Assembly (NCBI GenBank): GCA_000697335.1
Contig: JNEM01008558.1
Span: forward strand, 1-31,650
Length of the DNA: 31,650 bases
Source of the DNA: Conidiobolus incongruus B7586
Lineage: Eukaryota; Entomophthoromycota; Entomophthoromycetes; Entomophthorales; Conidiobolaceae
Reading direction: 5' to 3'
Under the pieces are notes generated by a model, which searched no databases, had not been told where the DNA came from, and saw only the letters and a program-made list of their open reading frames with translations. The position numbers and the translations under genes were made by a program. This document shows, one piece after another, positions 31,058-31,650 of this stretch (within the stretch, counting starts at the first letter, position 1; the number at the start of each line of letters is the position of its first letter).

Positions 31058-31650
31058 TTTAAATTATTTATTATAAAATAATCAAATAAATTAGTTTTAT
31101 CCAAATTTTATATCATTTAATATATGATCAATATTCGATCAACAAATAAATGATAGTAATAGTATAAGTTGGATCTAGTAATCTTTAATATTCAAATTAA
31201 AAACCTTAGCGATTTTTAATATATGAAAATAACTTTTCAAAATTTTATAAACATTGTTAATACCAATATTTATTTAAACAATCCTTTAAGTATAATTTGT
31301 CATACTAATTATATTAAAACCAATTGAACCTTTTTGAAATTATCATGAACCAGATTCATATTTCAATAAGGTAGATATTAAATTTTGGCCAATAATATGT
31401 CATTATTATAAGATGTTTTTTATTTTATTATTTTTATAAATTAGATAAAAATATGCTAAAACTACATTATATATATATATTTGTATCAAATGGTATTTTC
31501 TATCAAGTATTAGATATTCAATAGTAATAACCAAGTTCAATTTTGAATTATTTATATTGATTCTTTAAAAATATATATTTATTTAAAATCTTTATATTTT
31601 GAACTTAATTAAAATTTGTTATATATAAATAGATATAAATTTAATATATA
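31058..31650. other. AT-rich sequence to window end
   Basis: 3' region of the UbiC-like gene, then about 500 bp of very AT-rich DNA with nothing recognised. Confidence 0.55.

Noticed and set aside
1-31650. CRISPR arrays, operons, ribosome binding sites, viral or LTR elements
   Set aside because: Introns and eukaryotic families show nuclear DNA; no regularly spaced repeats, reverse transcriptase, integrase or capsid-like sequence was seen.

Overview
The window looks like nuclear DNA of an AT-rich filamentous fungus. Genes are split by short introns (46-64 nt in the four well-supported spliced genes and 50-51 nt in the last one) with GTAAxx-type donors and TTTAG/TAG acceptors. They use the standard code. 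Their products are typically fungal or opisthokont: a LIS1/PAC1 dynein regulator, a Dip1/Ldb17/SPIN90 actin nucleation activator, an IRS4/TAX4-type EH-domain protein, the PUS7 pseudouridine synthase, and two mitochondrial amino-acid catabolic enzymes. Base composition, tiny introns, long AT-rich intergenic stretches and a seven-helix receptor-like gene would fit an early-diverging fungus such as Conidiobolus (Entomophthoromycotina). That placement is inference and cannot be proved from this window alone.

Layout. 0.6 kb: tRNA-His(GTG), minus strand. 0.8-1.9 kb: a GC-richer island with a TATA box, a candidate two-exon N-terminal fragment of a receptor-like membrane protein and degenerate direct repeats. 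2.3-3.6 kb: intronless mitochondrial glycine C-acetyltransferase. 3.6-9.1 kb: AT-rich gene desert. 9.1-10.9 kb: intronless mitochondrial proline dehydrogenase with an EF-hand-like pair inside it. 10.9-17.2 kb: AT-rich desert holding one decayed mariner transposon (13.0-14.2 kb). 17.2-18.6 kb: Dip1/SPIN90 homologue, three exons. 21.1-22.4 kb: LIS1/PAC1, three exons. 23.2-25.7 kb: PUS7, eight exons, convergent with 25.8-27.1 kb: EH-domain protein, five exons, minus strand. 27.4-28.1 kb: 7TM receptor-like gene with one frame interruption, minus strand. 29.4-29.5 kb: tRNA-Arg(TCT), minus strand. 30.3-31.1 kb: chorismate-lyase-fold (UbiC/DUF98-like) protein, three exons.

The genes do not form an obvious functional cluster. 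Two themes recur. GCAT and PRODH are neighbouring mitochondrial enzymes of amino-acid breakdown, both intronless and with codon use pointing to strong expression. Dip1, LIS1 and the EH-domain protein all belong to cytoskeleton or endocytosis biology but have separate promoters. I found no convincing undescribed system. The items most worth checking are the receptor-like pair, the fungal UbiC-fold protein, the EF-hand-bearing PRODH, and the stop-codon pattern in the mariner copy. All splice junctions were deduced by reading frame, GT/AG sites and family motifs, not from transcripts.
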